Assembly (NCBI GenBank): GCA_023703675.1 | Contig: CP097974.1 | Span: forward strand, 395,288 to 459,287 | Direction: 5' to 3' | DNA length: 64,000 nt | Origin: SAR86 cluster bacterium | GTDB lineage: Bacteria; Pseudomonadota; Gammaproteobacteria; Magnimaribacterales; AG-339-G14 | Shown here: positions 9,748 through 19,145 of the stretch, in pieces | Position numbering within the stretch: the stretch's first letter is position 1 | Layout: every line of letters begins with the position of its first letter | Position numbers and translations under genes: made by a program | The notes under the pieces: model-generated | Database searches by the model: none | What the model saw: the letters and a program-made list of their open reading frames with translations, nothing else | Told to the model about the DNA's origin: nothing

Positions 9748-11112
9748 TTAAATTTCTTTCGCAAGTTTTTCTGCCAAGCCGACGTAGTCAAAAGGCGTTA
9801 ATTTAGTGAGCTTGACCTTGTCCTCTTCTTTAATATCTAAAGCGGCTATCATAGCTAAATAGGAATTTTTATCAATTGATTTTCCTCTAGTTAATTTTTT
9901 TATTTTCTCGTAACTGTTTTCCACCTTATTCTTTCTTAAAATTGTCTGAACAGCTTCTGTAAGGACCTCCCAACTATTATTCAAATCATTTGAAATTATT
10001 TCTTTGTTTGGTTCAACTTTCGAAAGACCTGATCTGAGAGAATTGATAGCCAAATATGAATAAGAAAACGCAGACCCTAAATTACGCAGTGTTGTTGAAT
10101 CAGATAAATCTCTTTGCAATCTTGAAATTTGAATTTTTTCTTTGATGGAAACTAAAAAAGAGTTGGCTAATTTAAAATTTCCTTCAGCATTTTCAAAGTC
10201 AATAGGATTTACCTTATGTGGCATAGTAGAAGATCCGACTTCATTTTTTTTCGTTCGTTGTTTTAAATAACCTTTTGAAATGTATATCCAGTTGTCTTGC
10301 GATAAATCAATCAACACATTATTTAGGTTTTCAAGGTGTGAAATAATGCTAGAAAAAACATCTTTAGGTTCGATCTGAGTAGAATATTTTGTCCATTCTA
10401 AGCCTAACGATTTTACAAATTTTTTTGAAAGGTCGGGCCAGTTAAGTTTTTCGCTAACGAATTGGTGTGCGTTGTAATTTCCTACAGCTCCATTAATTTT
10501 TCCAGAAGGCTTTATAGAATTTAATAAATCTAAATGGTACTCAAGTCTAGCGTAGAAATTTGCGAATTCCTTTCCTAGTGTAGTGGGAGAGGCAGACTGA
10601 CCATGCGTATGAGAAAGCATAGATAACTTGGCCCATTTCTTGGCCAAGGACTTTAAATCTTTCTTTAAATCTGTCGTGATTTGTTTAAATTCGATTGATA
10701 GGTAATCTTTTACCATCAAGTTATAGGCTAGGTTATTAACGTCTTCTGACGTGCAAAACAAGTGAACAAACTCCTTGTAATTATTAAGTTTTAGCGAGTT
10801 TAACTTCTTGATTAAAAATAACTCAACAGCTTTAACGTCGTGGTTAGTAACCGATTCTATTTTTTTTACATCTTTAGCGTCTTTGAGTGAGAATTTTTCA
10901 TAAAGTAATTTTAGATTAACGATACTTTTTTTACTGAGTGGTTTAATAAAATTTAATTCTTTTTTGGAACTCAAAAAAATAAGCCATTCAACTTCAACTT
11001 GAAGTCTATATTTTATTAAAGCGAATTCACTAAATCTGTCTTCTAGAATTTGAAGCTTCTTAGAATATCTGCCATCTAAAGGAGATATAGATCTGAGGTT
11101 GTCTTTAAGCAT
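9748..11112 (-). CDS. purB: adenylosuccinate lyase
   Basis: Acts twice in purine synthesis: SAICAR to AICAR plus fumarate, and adenylosuccinate to AMP plus fumarate. 454 aa, standard length. The fumarase/aspartase superfamily signature appears as SSTMPHKVNPIDFEN near residue 290, with the flexible catalytic serine in it; SHTHGQSASPTT near residue 167 holds the catalytic histidine region. Encoded downstream of mnmA on the same strand with a 24 bp gap; in E. coli hflD sits between these genes, but there is no room for it here. Confidence 0.96.
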   Translation of the reverse strand: MLKDNLRSISPLDGRYSKKLQILEDRFSEFALIKYRLQVEVEWLIFLSSKKELNFIKPLSKKSIVNLKLLYEKFSLKDAKDVKKIESVTNHDVKAVELFLIKKLNSLKLNNYKEFVHLFCTSEDVNNLAYNLMVKDYLSIEFKQITTDLKKDLKSLAKKWAKLSMLSHTHGQSASPTTLGKEFANFYARLEYHLDLLNSIKPSGKINGAVGNYNAHQFVSEKLNWPDLSKKFVKSLGLEWTKYSTQIEPKDVFSSIISHLENLNNVLIDLSQDNWIYISKGYLKQRTKKNEVGSSTMPHKVNPIDFENAEGNFKLANSFLVSIKEKIQISRLQRDLSDSTTLRNLGSAFSYSYLAINSLRSGLSKVEPNKEIISNDLNNSWEVLTEAVQTILRKNKVENSYEKIKKLTRGKSIDKNSYLAMIAALDIKEEDKVKLTKLTPFDYVGLAEKLAKEI

Positions 11113-11136
11113 TAAGCTTAAGAATTATACATTAAT

Positions 11137-12216
11137 TTATAATTCTATTTCGCCTCCGCCAAGACAAAAATCATCTTTATAAAAAGCAATTGTCTGTCCA
11201 GGAGTAACAGCTCTTTGCGGTTCATCGAATTGCACTAACCAAGCATTGTTTTGTTTCTTAACAGAGCAAACCTGATCTTTTTGTCTATACCTAATCTTCG
11301 CAGAAATATTTTCTAAGTTAGGTATTTCTTTTGTGAGCCAATTAATTTTTTTGACCAACAATTCAGATTTAAATAAAAGCGGATGATTATTATCTTGTAC
11401 AACGGTAAGCGTGTTTTTTTTGTGATCTTTTTTAGCTACATACCATGGCTTTTCTTTAGCATCTTTGACGCCTCCAATACCCAAACCTTGTCGCTGTCCG
11501 ATTGTAAAAAAATGAGTTCCTTTATGGACACCGATTTTTTTTTGATTCTCATCCAAAATTATTCCTTCTTCTTCAGGCACATATCTTGAAAGAAAATCAG
11601 GAAAGGGTCTTTCACCAATAAAACAAATACCAGTACTGTCTTTTTTGTTGAAGGTAATTAGATCTTTTTCCTGAGCTATTTTTCTTACATCTTCTTTCAA
11701 TAGTTTGCCAAGAGGAAACAAACAATGATTCAGAACCTCTTTTTTTATATCGCATAAAAAATATGTTTGATCTTTATTTAGATCAGTCGCTTTACACAAA
11801 GCTAATTCTTCAGAGTCTGTAGTTTTTAAATCGCAATAATGTCCAGTAGCAATGTAATCGAATTTATTTTCTAAAGCGTATTGATAAAACTCTTTAAATT
11901 TTATGAAAGTATTACAAAAGATGTCTGGATTTGGAGTTCGACCATTTTCTAAACCATCAATAAAATGTGAAAACACATTTTCTCGGTACTCTTTCGAGAA
12001 GTTTAAATCAATCAAATCAATATCCAATTTTTGACATACAGAAGCAGCATCAAGGAAATCTTCTTTTACGCTGCAATAGGGAGTCCCATCATCGTCTTCC
12101 CAGTTTTTCATAAAAGCTCCAGTGACCTCATAGCCTTGATCTTTTAATAAAGCAGCAGCAACAGAGGAATCTACGCCCCCAGAAACACCGACCAAAACTC
12201 TTTTAGATTTGCCCAT
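11137..12216 (-). CDS. mnmA: tRNA-specific 2-thiouridylase
   Basis: Adds sulfur to U34 of tRNA-Lys, -Glu and -Gln wobble positions using ATP and relayed persulfide sulfur. 359 aa. The ATP-pyrophosphatase P-loop is GVSGGVDSSV (residues 8-17). The two catalytic cysteines lie in NPDIFCNTFIKF (about residue 102) and TGICFIGERPF (about residue 200). Likely co-transcribed with purB; divergent from icd across a 71 bp intergenic region that must hold both promoters. Confidence 0.96.
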   Translation of the reverse strand: MGKSKRVLVGVSGGVDSSVAAALLKDQGYEVTGAFMKNWEDDDGTPYCSVKEDFLDAASVCQKLDIDLIDLNFSKEYRENVFSHFIDGLENGRTPNPDIFCNTFIKFKEFYQYALENKFDYIATGHYCDLKTTDSEELALCKATDLNKDQTYFLCDIKKEVLNHCLFPLGKLLKEDVRKIAQEKDLITFNKKDSTGICFIGERPFPDFLSRYVPEEEGIILDENQKKIGVHKGTHFFTIGQRQGLGIGGVKDAKEKPWYVAKKDHKKNTLTVVQDNNHPLLFKSELLVKKINWLTKEIPNLENISAKIRYRQKDQVCSVKKQNNAWLVQFDEPQRAVTPGQTIAFYKDDFCLGGGEIEL

Positions 12217-12287
12217 TTGTACTTACTCTTAAGTTAATCTCGTTAAAATGATACAATAGGATTTTCTCGAATTTTCAAAAATATGTA

Positions 12288-13574
12288 ATGAAATATAAAA
12301 ATATAATTACCCCTAAAGCTGGAGAAAAAATTTCCTTTGATAAAAATGGAAAAATTAATGTTCCTGACAACCCAATTATTCCTTTCATAGAGGGTGATGG
12401 CATTGGCACCGATATTTCGCCGGCTACAATTAAAGTCGTCGATCATGCGGTAAAAACAGCTTATGGCGATAAGAGAAAAATTGAATGGATGGAGATATAT
12501 TGCGGTGAAAAGTCGGTCAAAACTTACGGAGATGATGTTTGGATGCCAGATGAGACAATTGCCGCTATCAAAGAATTTTCAGTAGCAATAAAGGGGCCTC
12601 TCACTACACCAATAGGTGGGGGGATACGTTCTTTGAATGTAGCGTTGAGACAAAAACTGGACTTATATCTTTGTCAGAGACCCATTAAATATTTTGAAGG
12701 GGTTCCTTCTCCAGTGAGGTATCCTCAAAATACTGACATGATTGTTTTTAGAGAAAACTCTGAAGACATTTACACCGGTATAGAGTTTGCAGCCGATTCG
12801 GAAGAAGCTAAGAAAATTATAGACTTTCTGACAAATGAAATGGGTGTTGAGAATTTAAGATTTGAAGACAATTGCGGCATCGGTGTTAAAAATATTTCTA
12901 AAGAAGGAACCGAAAGGCTCGTTAGAAAAGCCATTGACTATGCCATCGACCACGACAGGGCATCTGTCAGCATTGTTCATAAAGGCAATATCATGAAATT
13001 TACTGAAGGCGCATTTAAAAAGTGGGCTTACGATTTAGCCGAAAGAGAATATGGCGCTACCTCACTTGATGGCGGAGAGTGGATGTCATTCGTTAATCCA
13101 AATACAAAAAAACAAATAATCCTTAAAGATATTATTACCGATAATTTTTTACAACAGATTTTGATAAGACCCTTGGACTACGACGTCATCGCCACGATGA
13201 ATTTAAATGGAGATTTTATTTCCGATGCCCTGGCTGCAAAAGTTGGCGGGCTAGGACTGGCTCCGGGAGCTAATATAGGAGACAAAGTTGCTCTTTTTGA
13301 AGCAACCCATGGAACGGCGCCAAAATACGCTGGGCAAGATAAAGTAAATCCTTCCTCTTTGATTTTGTCTGCGGAAATGATGATGAGATATCTGGGCTGG
13401 ACAGAAGCCGCAGATAATATTCTTAAAGGAGTGACTTGGGCAATAAAGAATAAGTTAGTAACTTATGATTTAGAAAGATTGATGAAAGATGCGACTTTAT
13501 TAAAATGTTCTGAGTATGCCGATGAAATAAATCATGGTATGACTACTGAATATTTTAAATATATGGAATCTTAA
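12288..13574 (+). CDS. icd: isocitrate dehydrogenase, NADP-type
   Basis: TCA-cycle conversion of isocitrate to 2-oxoglutarate and CO2. 428 aa, the size of the homodimeric bacterial enzyme. [14 protein letters not shown] near residue 152 contains the substrate-binding serine that in E. coli Icd is phosphorylated by Ace[12 protein letters not shown] is near residue 33 and [11 protein letters not shown] near residue 342. It competes with the isocitrate lyase at 8117-9721 for isocitrate. No aceK is visible in the window, so phospho-control cannot be judged. A single base separates it from clpS. Confidence 0.96.
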   Translation: MKYKNIITPKAGEKISFDKNGKINVPDNPIIPFIEGDGIGTDISPATIKVVDHAVKTAYGDKRKIEWMEIYCGEKSVKTYGDDVWMPDETIAAIKEFSVAIKGPLTTPIGGGIRSLNVALRQKLDLYLCQRPIKYFEGVPSPVRYPQNTDMIVFRENSEDIYTGIEFAADSEEAKKIIDFLTNEMGVENLRFEDNCGIGVKNISKEGTERLVRKAIDYAIDHDRASVSIVHKGNIMKFTEGAFKKWAYDLAEREYGATSLDGGEWMSFVNPNTKKQIILKDIITDNFLQQILIRPLDYDVIATMNLNGDFISDALAAKVGGLGLAPGANIGDKVALFEATHGTAPKYAGQDKVNPSSLILSAEMMMRYLGWTEAADNILKGVTWAIKNKLVTYDLERLMKDATLLKCSEYADEINHGMTTEYFKYMES

Positions 13575-13575
13575 T

Positions 13576-13926
13576 ATGATTTTTAATGCGTCAAACTCAG
13601 AAGATAATGATTTTGAGGAAGGTTCATCATTAGCGACTAAGACCGCCGATCCAATAGTAAAAAAACCATCTTTGTATCGAGTGATACTTTTAAACGACAA
13701 TTACACCCCAATGGAATTTGTGGTTCATGTTTTGCAAAATTTTTTTGGATTAGACAAAGAAAAGGCAACGCAAATCATGCTTGCTGTGCACACCAAGGGC
13801 AAAGGAGTTTGTGGTATTTTTACCAGAGAGGTTGCAGAAACAAAATCAATGCAAGTAAACAATTTTTCTCAGCAAAACGAGCATCCATTGATGAGTGAAA
13901 TAGAACCTGTGGAGGAGGACGATTAA
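13576..13926 (+). CDS. clpS: ClpS, adaptor for ClpAP protease
   Basis: Binds N-degron substrates and hands them to ClpA. 116 aa: a variable, acidic N-terminus followed by the conserved core with LLNDNYTPMEFVV (residues 39-51), where the NDxYTPMEFV block forms the ligand pocket, and AVHTKGKGVCGIFTREVAE. The TAATG junction overlaps clpA, the standard clpS-clpA pairing. Confidence 0.96.
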   Translation: MIFNASNSEDNDFEEGSSLATKTADPIVKKPSLYRVILLNDNYTPMEFVVHVLQNFFGLDKEKATQIMLAVHTKGKGVCGIFTREVAETKSMQVNNFSQQNEHPLMSEIEPVEEDD

Positions 13927-16187
13927 TGTTAGAAAAAAACTTAGAAACTTGTTTGAACAACTCTTTCAAAAAAGCTCATGCCGATGGTCACGAATTTGTC
14001 ACCACAGAACATTTACTATTGTCACTACTAGACAATGAAGATGCTCTGAATCTTTTAGCCTCTTGTGACGTTGACGTTGAATCGCTAAGAAAAGAATTAA
14101 TTGATTTTATAGAAAATCATGCGCCAAAAGGAAAGACTGACGATAAAGAAATTCAGCCAACGTTAAGTTATCAAAGAGTAATTCAAAGAGCAGTTTTTCA
14201 TGTTCAGTCGACCGGAACGAATGAAGTTTCTGGCGCCAATGTACTTGTTGCTTTATTTAGCGAAAAGGAAAGTCACAGCGTTTTTCTTCTAAAAAAACAG
14301 GGCATGACTAGGCTTGATGCAGTTTCTTATTTAAGTCATGGTGAAACTGGAAAGCTCAGCGAAGATGCAGCTAATACTAGCGAAGAACAGGTTAACGAAG
14401 AAAAAACTGAATCCAATATTTTAAAATTCGCACTAAATTTAAACGAAGAAGCGAAAAATGGAAGAATCGATCCAATTATAGGAAGAGAGAACGAATTAGT
14501 TCGTATTACCCAAATTTTAGCCAGAAGAAGTAAAAATAATCCAATTTTAGTTGGAGAATCTGGAGTTGGAAAAACTGCTCTAATCGAGGGCCTCGCAAAA
14601 AATATTGTCGAAAACAAAGTTCCAGAAACTCTAAAAGATTGCCAAATCTTTTCGCTCGATATGGGCTCGCTTTTGGCCGGCACTAAGTACAGAGGTGATT
14701 TCGAGAAAAGATTGAAAACAATTTTGCATGAACTCTCCAAGATAGAAAACTCGATTTTGTTCATCGATGAAATTCACACAATAATCGGTGCGGGTGCAAC
14801 CTCTGGCGGAGTCATGGATGCTTCAAATCTACTTAAACCAGTGCTCGGGAAAAATTCAGTCAAATTTATTGGTTCTACAACCTTTAAAGAGTACCGAACA
14901 GTCTTTGAAAAAGATCGAGCGTTGTCAAGAAGATTTCAAAAAGTCGACTTAGACGAACCTTCTGTTGCCGAAACCATTAAAATTTTGGAGGGTTTGAAAC
15001 CTAAATTTGAAGAGCATCACCAATTAAAATATTCAGGCGGTTCGATAAAAGCTGCTGCAGAACTTTCTGCTAAGCACATCCGCGATAAGTTTCTTCCCGA
15101 CAAGGCTATCGATGTAATAGACGAGGCCGGAGCAAGAATTCGTCTGTCTTCGAGCAAAAGAAAAACTGTCTCTGAACAAGACATACAAAAAATTATCTCG
15201 CAAATGGCAAAAATACCTGAAAAGAGTATTTCCGTTAAAGATCGAGTTTCTTTAGGCAAACTCGAAGAGGATCTTAAAAGAGTAATTTTTGGTCAGGATA
15301 CAGCGATTGAAAAACTCGCTAGCGCCATCGTGCTTTCAAGAGCCGGCTTAGGAAACGATGAGAAGCCCATGGGATCATTTTTGTTTTCTGGACCTACTGG
15401 GGTTGGAAAAACCGAAGTGTCAAGGCAACTGGCTTCTTTATTAGGAGTTGAGCTTATTCGTTTTGACATGTCCGAGTACATGGAAAGACACACCGTCTCT
15501 AGGTTGATTGGAGCGCCCCCAGGTTACGTTGGCTACGATGAGGGAGGGCTGTTGACTGAAGCCATCACGAAAAATCCTCACTCGGTGATTTTGTTGGATG
15601 AAATCGAAAAAGCGCATCCTGAAGTTTTCAACATTCTTTTGCAGGTCATGGACCATGGAACCTTGACCGATAACAACGGAAGAAAAGCCGGTTTTAGAAA
15701 TTGCGTCATCATTATGACCACTAACTCGGGTGCACAAGAAATGGCCAGAGAGTCAATGGGTTTTCAAAAACAAGACAACACTTCGGATGGAACGGAAGCT
15801 ATTAAAAAAACTTTTAGCCCCGAATTTAGAAATCGTCTCGACGCAATTGTTCAATTTGATGCTTTGAGTAAAGAGGTTATTCACACCGTTTTAGATAAAT
15901 TCTTGACAGAACTTCAAGCGCAGCTCGACGAGAAGAAAGTAACTCTAGAAGTTGATAAAGACGCTCGAGAATGGCTCGCTGAAAATGGTTACGACTCCAA
16001 ACTCGGAGCTAGACCTATGCAACGATTGATTCAAGATAAAATTAAAAAAAATCTTGCCGAATCAATTCTCTTTGGCGATCTTTCAAAATCTGGTGGGGTT
16101 GTTACGGTGAAACTTAAGGATAATGATATTAAAGTTTCTTTCTCTGAACACGAGAATCGAAAAGTACCAGTCAAACCGAAAAAGTAG
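13926..16187 (+). CDS. clpA: ClpA, ATP-dependent Clp protease ATPase subunit
   Basis: AAA+ unfoldase that feeds substrates to ClpP. 753 aa, close to E. coli ClpA (758 aa). It has an N-terminal double-repeat domain (residues 1-145), AAA-1 with Walker A GESGVGKT (near residue 212) and AAA-2 with GPTGVGKTE (near residue 490); DEIHTIIGAGATSGG and the later LLDEIEKAHPEVF are the Walker B blocks. The absence of the long ClpB-type coiled-coil insertion separates it from ClpB. Convergent with infA, one base apart, as in the clpS-clpA-infA neighbourhood of other gammaproteobacteria. Confidence 0.96.
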   Translation: MLEKNLETCLNNSFKKAHADGHEFVTTEHLLLSLLDNEDALNLLASCDVDVESLRKELIDFIENHAPKGKTDDKEIQPTLSYQRVIQRAVFHVQSTGTNEVSGANVLVALFSEKESHSVFLLKKQGMTRLDAVSYLSHGETGKLSEDAANTSEEQVNEEKTESNILKFALNLNEEAKNGRIDPIIGRENELVRITQILARRSKNNPILVGESGVGKTALIEGLAKNIVENKVPETLKDCQIFSLDMGSLLAGTKYRGDFEKRLKTILHELSKIENSILFIDEIHTIIGAGATSGGVMDASNLLKPVLGKNSVKFIGSTTFKEYRTVFEKDRALSRRFQKVDLDEPSVAETIKILEGLKPKFEEHHQLKYSGGSIKAAAELSAKHIRDKFLPDKAIDVIDEAGARIRLSSSKRKTVSEQDIQKIISQMAKIPEKSISVKDRVSLGKLEEDLKRVIFGQDTAIEKLASAIVLSRAGLGNDEKPMGSFLFSGPTGVGKTEVSRQLASLLGVELIRFDMSEYMERHTVSRLIGAPPGYVGYDEGGLLTEAITKNPHSVILLDEIEKAHPEVFNILLQVMDHGTLTDNNGRKAGFRNCVIIMTTNSGAQEMARESMGFQKQDNTSDGTEAIKKTFSPEFRNRLDAIVQFDALSKEVIHTVLDKFLTELQAQLDEKKVTLEVDKDAREWLAENGYDSKLGARPMQRLIQDKIKKNLAESILFGDLSKSGGVVTVKLKDNDIKVSFSEHENRKVPVKPKK

Positions 16188-16188
16188 G

Positions 16189-16407
16189 TTATTTGGATCT
16201 AAACGTAATCCTTCCTTTAGTAAGGTCGTAAGGAGTCATTTCTACTTTGACTTTATCTCCAGTTAGAATTCGAATGTAATTTTTTCTCATTTTTCCAGAA
16301 ATATGGGCAGTAATTACATGGTCGTTTTCTAATTTAACTTTAAAAGTAGTGTTGGGCATGGTGTCGATAACCTCGCCTTCCATTTCAATCAAATCTTCTT
16401 TAGCCAT
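16189..16407 (-). CDS. infA: translation initiation factor IF-1
   Basis: 72 aa S1/OB-fold protein that occupies the ribosomal A site during initiation. The sequence is almost textbook: [19 protein letters not shown] at the start and the [18 protein letters not shown] block mid-protein, ending with KGRITFRSK. Single gene, divergent from the 37 aa reading frame at 16437 with only 29 bp between them. Confidence 0.98.
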   Translation of the reverse strand: MAKEDLIEMEGEVIDTMPNTTFKVKLENDHVITAHISGKMRKNYIRILTGDKVKVEMTPYDLTKGRITFRSK

Positions 16408-16436
16408 ATAAATATTTAATGTTAATGTAGTTCATT

Positions 16437-16550
16437 ATGACAGATAGAAATGAGGATAAGAAATTTAACCTGAAGGGATTAATGATTTTATTGATTTCGG
16501 TGACAGTTTTTTTAGCTGTTATAAGCTACTTAATAGACTATTTTTTTTAA
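16437..16550 (+). CDS. 37 aa single-helix membrane protein, unknown
   Basis: A small frame not usually called by size filters. It encodes a charged N-terminus (MTDRNEDKKFNLKG) followed by one membrane helix of about 20 residues and ends YLIDYFF. Its TAA shares bases with the ATG of the next gene (TAATG), the same coupling used by clpS-clpA, which supports real translation. It may be a minor membrane peptide co-expressed with the SixA-like phosphatase. I do not recognise a family. Confidence 0.55.
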   Translation: MTDRNEDKKFNLKGLMILLISVTVFLAVISYLIDYFF

Positions 16551-17017
16551 TGCTCCTAACCTTAGTCAGGCATGCAAAATCTTCTTGGTCAGATCCTTCA
16601 TTAAATGACTTCGATAGACCCTTGAACGAAAGAGGCAATAGGGATGCACCAAAAATGGCTCAGTGGTTTTTTGAGAATATTCATGAGACTCCCGTTCTTT
16701 TTACGAGCCCAGCCAATAGAGCTTTAGCAACCGCAAAATATTTTGAAAAAGAATTTTCTCCGATTGAATTAAACATAGTCGATAATTTGTATCACGCAAA
16801 TTTACAAGATTACGAAAGTATAATTTTAGAAAATAATCATTTGAAACATATTGTTATTTTTGGACACAATCCAACAATTTCTTACGTTGCAGAAGAGATG
16901 CTTAAATTAAAGAGTATTTATTTAAAGACCTGTTCAATCTGTCAAATAGACTTAATTGATCCTGACGTTTTATCTGGGGAGTTAAATTTTATTAAAAGCC
17001 CGAAAGAGGTAATTTAG
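16550..17017 (+). CDS. sixA: SixA-like phosphohistidine phosphatase
   Basis: Histidine phosphatase superfamily protein of 155 aa. The catalytic RHAK (residues 7-10, LTLVRHAKSSW) contains the nucleophilic histidine; DFDRPLNERGNRDAP is the SixA-specific block, TSPANRAL carries the second conserved arginine and VIFGHNPTIS the second histidine. In E. coli SixA acts on phosphotransfer proteins; the true substrate here is unknown. Located 76 bp upstream of phoB and possibly unconnected with it. Confidence 0.85.
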   Translation: MLLTLVRHAKSSWSDPSLNDFDRPLNERGNRDAPKMAQWFFENIHETPVLFTSPANRALATAKYFEKEFSPIELNIVDNLYHANLQDYESIILENNHLKHIVIFGHNPTISYVAEEMLKLKSIYLKTCSICQIDLIDPDVLSGELNFIKSPKEVI

Positions 17018-17093
17018 GTTCTAAAACTTATAGAAAAATTTTAGAATAAACTGTTTTAAACAATCGGAAAGTATTTCTAGTAAAATTCTAATA

Positions 17094-17792
17094 ATGATTA
17101 AAGATCAAATACTATTAGTCGAAGACGAACCTGATTTACTTCAAACCCTTTCATTTAATTTTGAGAATGAGGGTTATAAAGTTTCAAAAGCAAGTAACGG
17201 TGAAAAGGCGCTGAAATTACTCGAGGAAAATAATTCCATTGGTTTAGTTGTTCTTGATTTAATGCTACCAGATATTAGTGGTTTAGATATTTGCAGACAT
17301 ATTAGATCTTCAGATAACTTAAAAGACATCCTAGTCATTATGGTGACTGCTAAGGGCGAGGAAGTAGACAGAGTGGTGGGTTTTGAAATAGGTGCTGACG
17401 ATTATGTCGTAAAACCTTACAGTGTTAGAGAGTTAATGCTTCGAGTCGGCGGTTTGCTTAAAAGATCTTCGAAGAAAAAAGACGAAAGCAATGATGAAGT
17501 TCAGATTTATGAAAATTTAAAAATAGATACCAGTAAGCACAAAGTTTCCATAGCCGATAAAAAAATATCTTTAACTTCAAAAGAATTTAAACTTCTCAAA
17601 CATCTTTTATTAAAAGCTGACAAAGTTCAGACAAGAGATAATCTTCTTGAAAAGGTTTGGGGTTATAACAACGACGTCACGACAAGAACAGTCGATACGC
17701 ATATCAAAAGATTGAGATCAAAAATTGGAAAATATGGAGATAGAATAGAAACAATTAGAGGAGAAGGGTATCTCTTCAATAAATCAGACTAA
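17094..17792 (+). CDS. phoB: phosphate regulon response regulator PhoB
   Basis: OmpR/PhoB-class transcription factor, 232 aa. The receiver domain has the acidic triad (VEDEPD near residue 9) and phospho-acceptor Asp55 in VVLDLMLPD; MVTAKGEE and DDYVVKPYSVREL give the conserved Thr and Lys. The C-terminal winged helix (residues 135-230) includes LTSKEFKLLKHLL and VWGYNN...RTVDTHIKRLRSKI, the DNA-recognition segment of PhoB. It directly abuts phoR. Pho-box-like repeats downstream (21668 onward) are probable binding sites. Confidence 0.9.
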   Translation: MIKDQILLVEDEPDLLQTLSFNFENEGYKVSKASNGEKALKLLEENNSIGLVVLDLMLPDISGLDICRHIRSSDNLKDILVIMVTAKGEEVDRVVGFEIGADDYVVKPYSVRELMLRVGGLLKRSSKKKDESNDEVQIYENLKIDTSKHKVSIADKKISLTSKEFKLLKHLLLKADKVQTRDNLLEKVWGYNNDVTTRTVDTHIKRLRSKIGKYGDRIETIRGEGYLFNKSD

Positions 17793-19145
17793 ATGAAATT
17801 AACCGTAAAAATAAGACTATTTTTAATCGTATTATTGGTTGTATGTCTAGTTACTTTGGTCGGATCTATAATTTATAGAGGAAATACTTTTCTAAGTGAA
17901 AACCTATTATTAGGATTTAGTTTATTATTTCTCACTTCAATTGTTACAACTTATTTCATTTATCAATACTTTAAAAGACTAGTAAATTCAGCTGCTCAGC
18001 TGATTGCAAAAAAAATTGTAGATGATCCTTCGGTTGCTTCTGAAGAAATTTTTGATGAGCTTATTAAGGAATCCAGTCAGGTTAAAAACGATCTAGCCTA
18101 TTTTACTAAACAAACTGAACAATTTAGTTCCGTGTTATCAAAAATGGGACAGGGAGTTATTTTGGTTGATAAAAACTATCGAGTTTTGTTTGCGAATAAA
18201 ACTATCAATTCAGAATTCTTTCCTGACTTAAATATCGGCGATAAGCTTTTTGAAAAAATCAGTTATCCTCAATTTAAAAAATTTATCGAAAAAGCCTGGA
18301 ATAAAAAAGACTTAGTTAGAGAGATTTCCGGCCCTATATCAGTTAAGACTGTTTATCTGGTGAGTGCTAAAAAAGACGACTTTAGGGATGAAATGTTGAT
18401 TGTTTTTAGCGACATATCTAAATCTAAAAATCTTGAAAAAATGAGAGAAGATTTTATTGGCAATGTCTCTCATGAATTGAGAACACCAATAAGTGTTATC
18501 AAAGCTAATGCTGAAACTTTGATTACAAATAAATTAATTAAAGATGATGAAAATGCTAAATCATTTACAGAAGCAATATCTTCTCAATCAGAACGTATGA
18601 CAGCCATAGTTAATGATTTGCTTAAAATTTCAAGTATGGAAGCAGGGGAATATCCGATCTCAATTGAGTCTATAGATCCATTTTCAATTGCCAAAAGTTT
18701 AATTAAAGAATTCAAACCCGGTTTAGAAGAGAAAAAATTGGTTATTCAAAATAATTTGAATAAACAAACTAGGGTAATGGCTGACGGAGCAGCTTTGAAA
18801 ATTATTCTGACAAATTTCCTAAGCAATGCCATCAAGCACTCACCTAAAAAAGCTTTAATAAATCTGGAAGAATCTTCCTCTTCTAAAGGTTTTATAAAAA
18901 TATCCGTATCAGATCAAGGAAAAGGCGTGCCAAAAAAATATAAAGAAAGAGTTTTTGAAAGATTTTACAGAATAGACAAAGGTCGATCGACAAAACTAGG
19001 CGGTACAGGTTTAGGCCTCTCCATCAGCAAAAATTTAGCTTTGATGATGGGCTACTCGGTTGGAGTCGAGTCGAATGCGCCTAAAGGAGCAACTTTCTTT
19101 ATTGATATAAAACTCGATGAAGCAAAATCCTTTCAAGCTGCTTGA
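17793..19145 (+). CDS. phoR: phosphate-sensor histidine kinase PhoR
   Basis: Membrane histidine kinase paired with PhoB. 450 aa: two N-terminal helices (about residues 7-24 and 35-54) with almost no periplasmic loop, a linker, a PAS domain (about 105-205), HisKA with His227 in GNVSHELRTP, and an HATPase domain with N (TNFLSNAIKHSP), DQGKGVP and LGGTGLGLSI boxes. This lack of a sensory periplasmic domain is characteristic of PhoR, which senses through the Pst transporter and PhoU. No pst or phoU gene is in the window. Its 3' end overlaps the convergent ppx by 13 bp. Confidence 0.88.
   Translation: MKLTVKIRLFLIVLLVVCLVTLVGSIIYRGNTFLSENLLLGFSLLFLTSIVTTYFIYQYFKRLVNSAAQLIAKKIVDDPSVASEEIFDELIKESSQVKNDLAYFTKQTEQFSSVLSKMGQGVILVDKNYRVLFANKTINSEFFPDLNIGDKLFEKISYPQFKKFIEKAWNKKDLVREISGPISVKTVYLVSAKKDDFRDEMLIVFSDISKSKNLEKMREDFIGNVSHELRTPISVIKANAETLITNKLIKDDENAKSFTEAISSQSERMTAIVNDLLKISSMEAGEYPISIESIDPFSIAKSLIKEFKPGLEEKKLVIQNNLNKQTRVMADGAALKIILTNFLSNAIKHSPKKALINLEESSSSKGFIKISVSDQGKGVPKKYKERVFERFYRIDKGRSTKLGGTGLGLSISKNLALMMGYSVGVESNAPKGATFFIDIKLDEAKSFQAA

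Noticed and set aside
14336-15737. Long antisense frames in clpA
   Set aside because: Shadows of a strongly conserved gene on the other strand; low-complexity Ser/Leu-rich translations.
17018-17093. Pho box upstream of phoB
   Set aside because: TAAAC repeats are 10 bp, not 11 bp, apart and do not match the other boxes; autoregulation cannot be supported.
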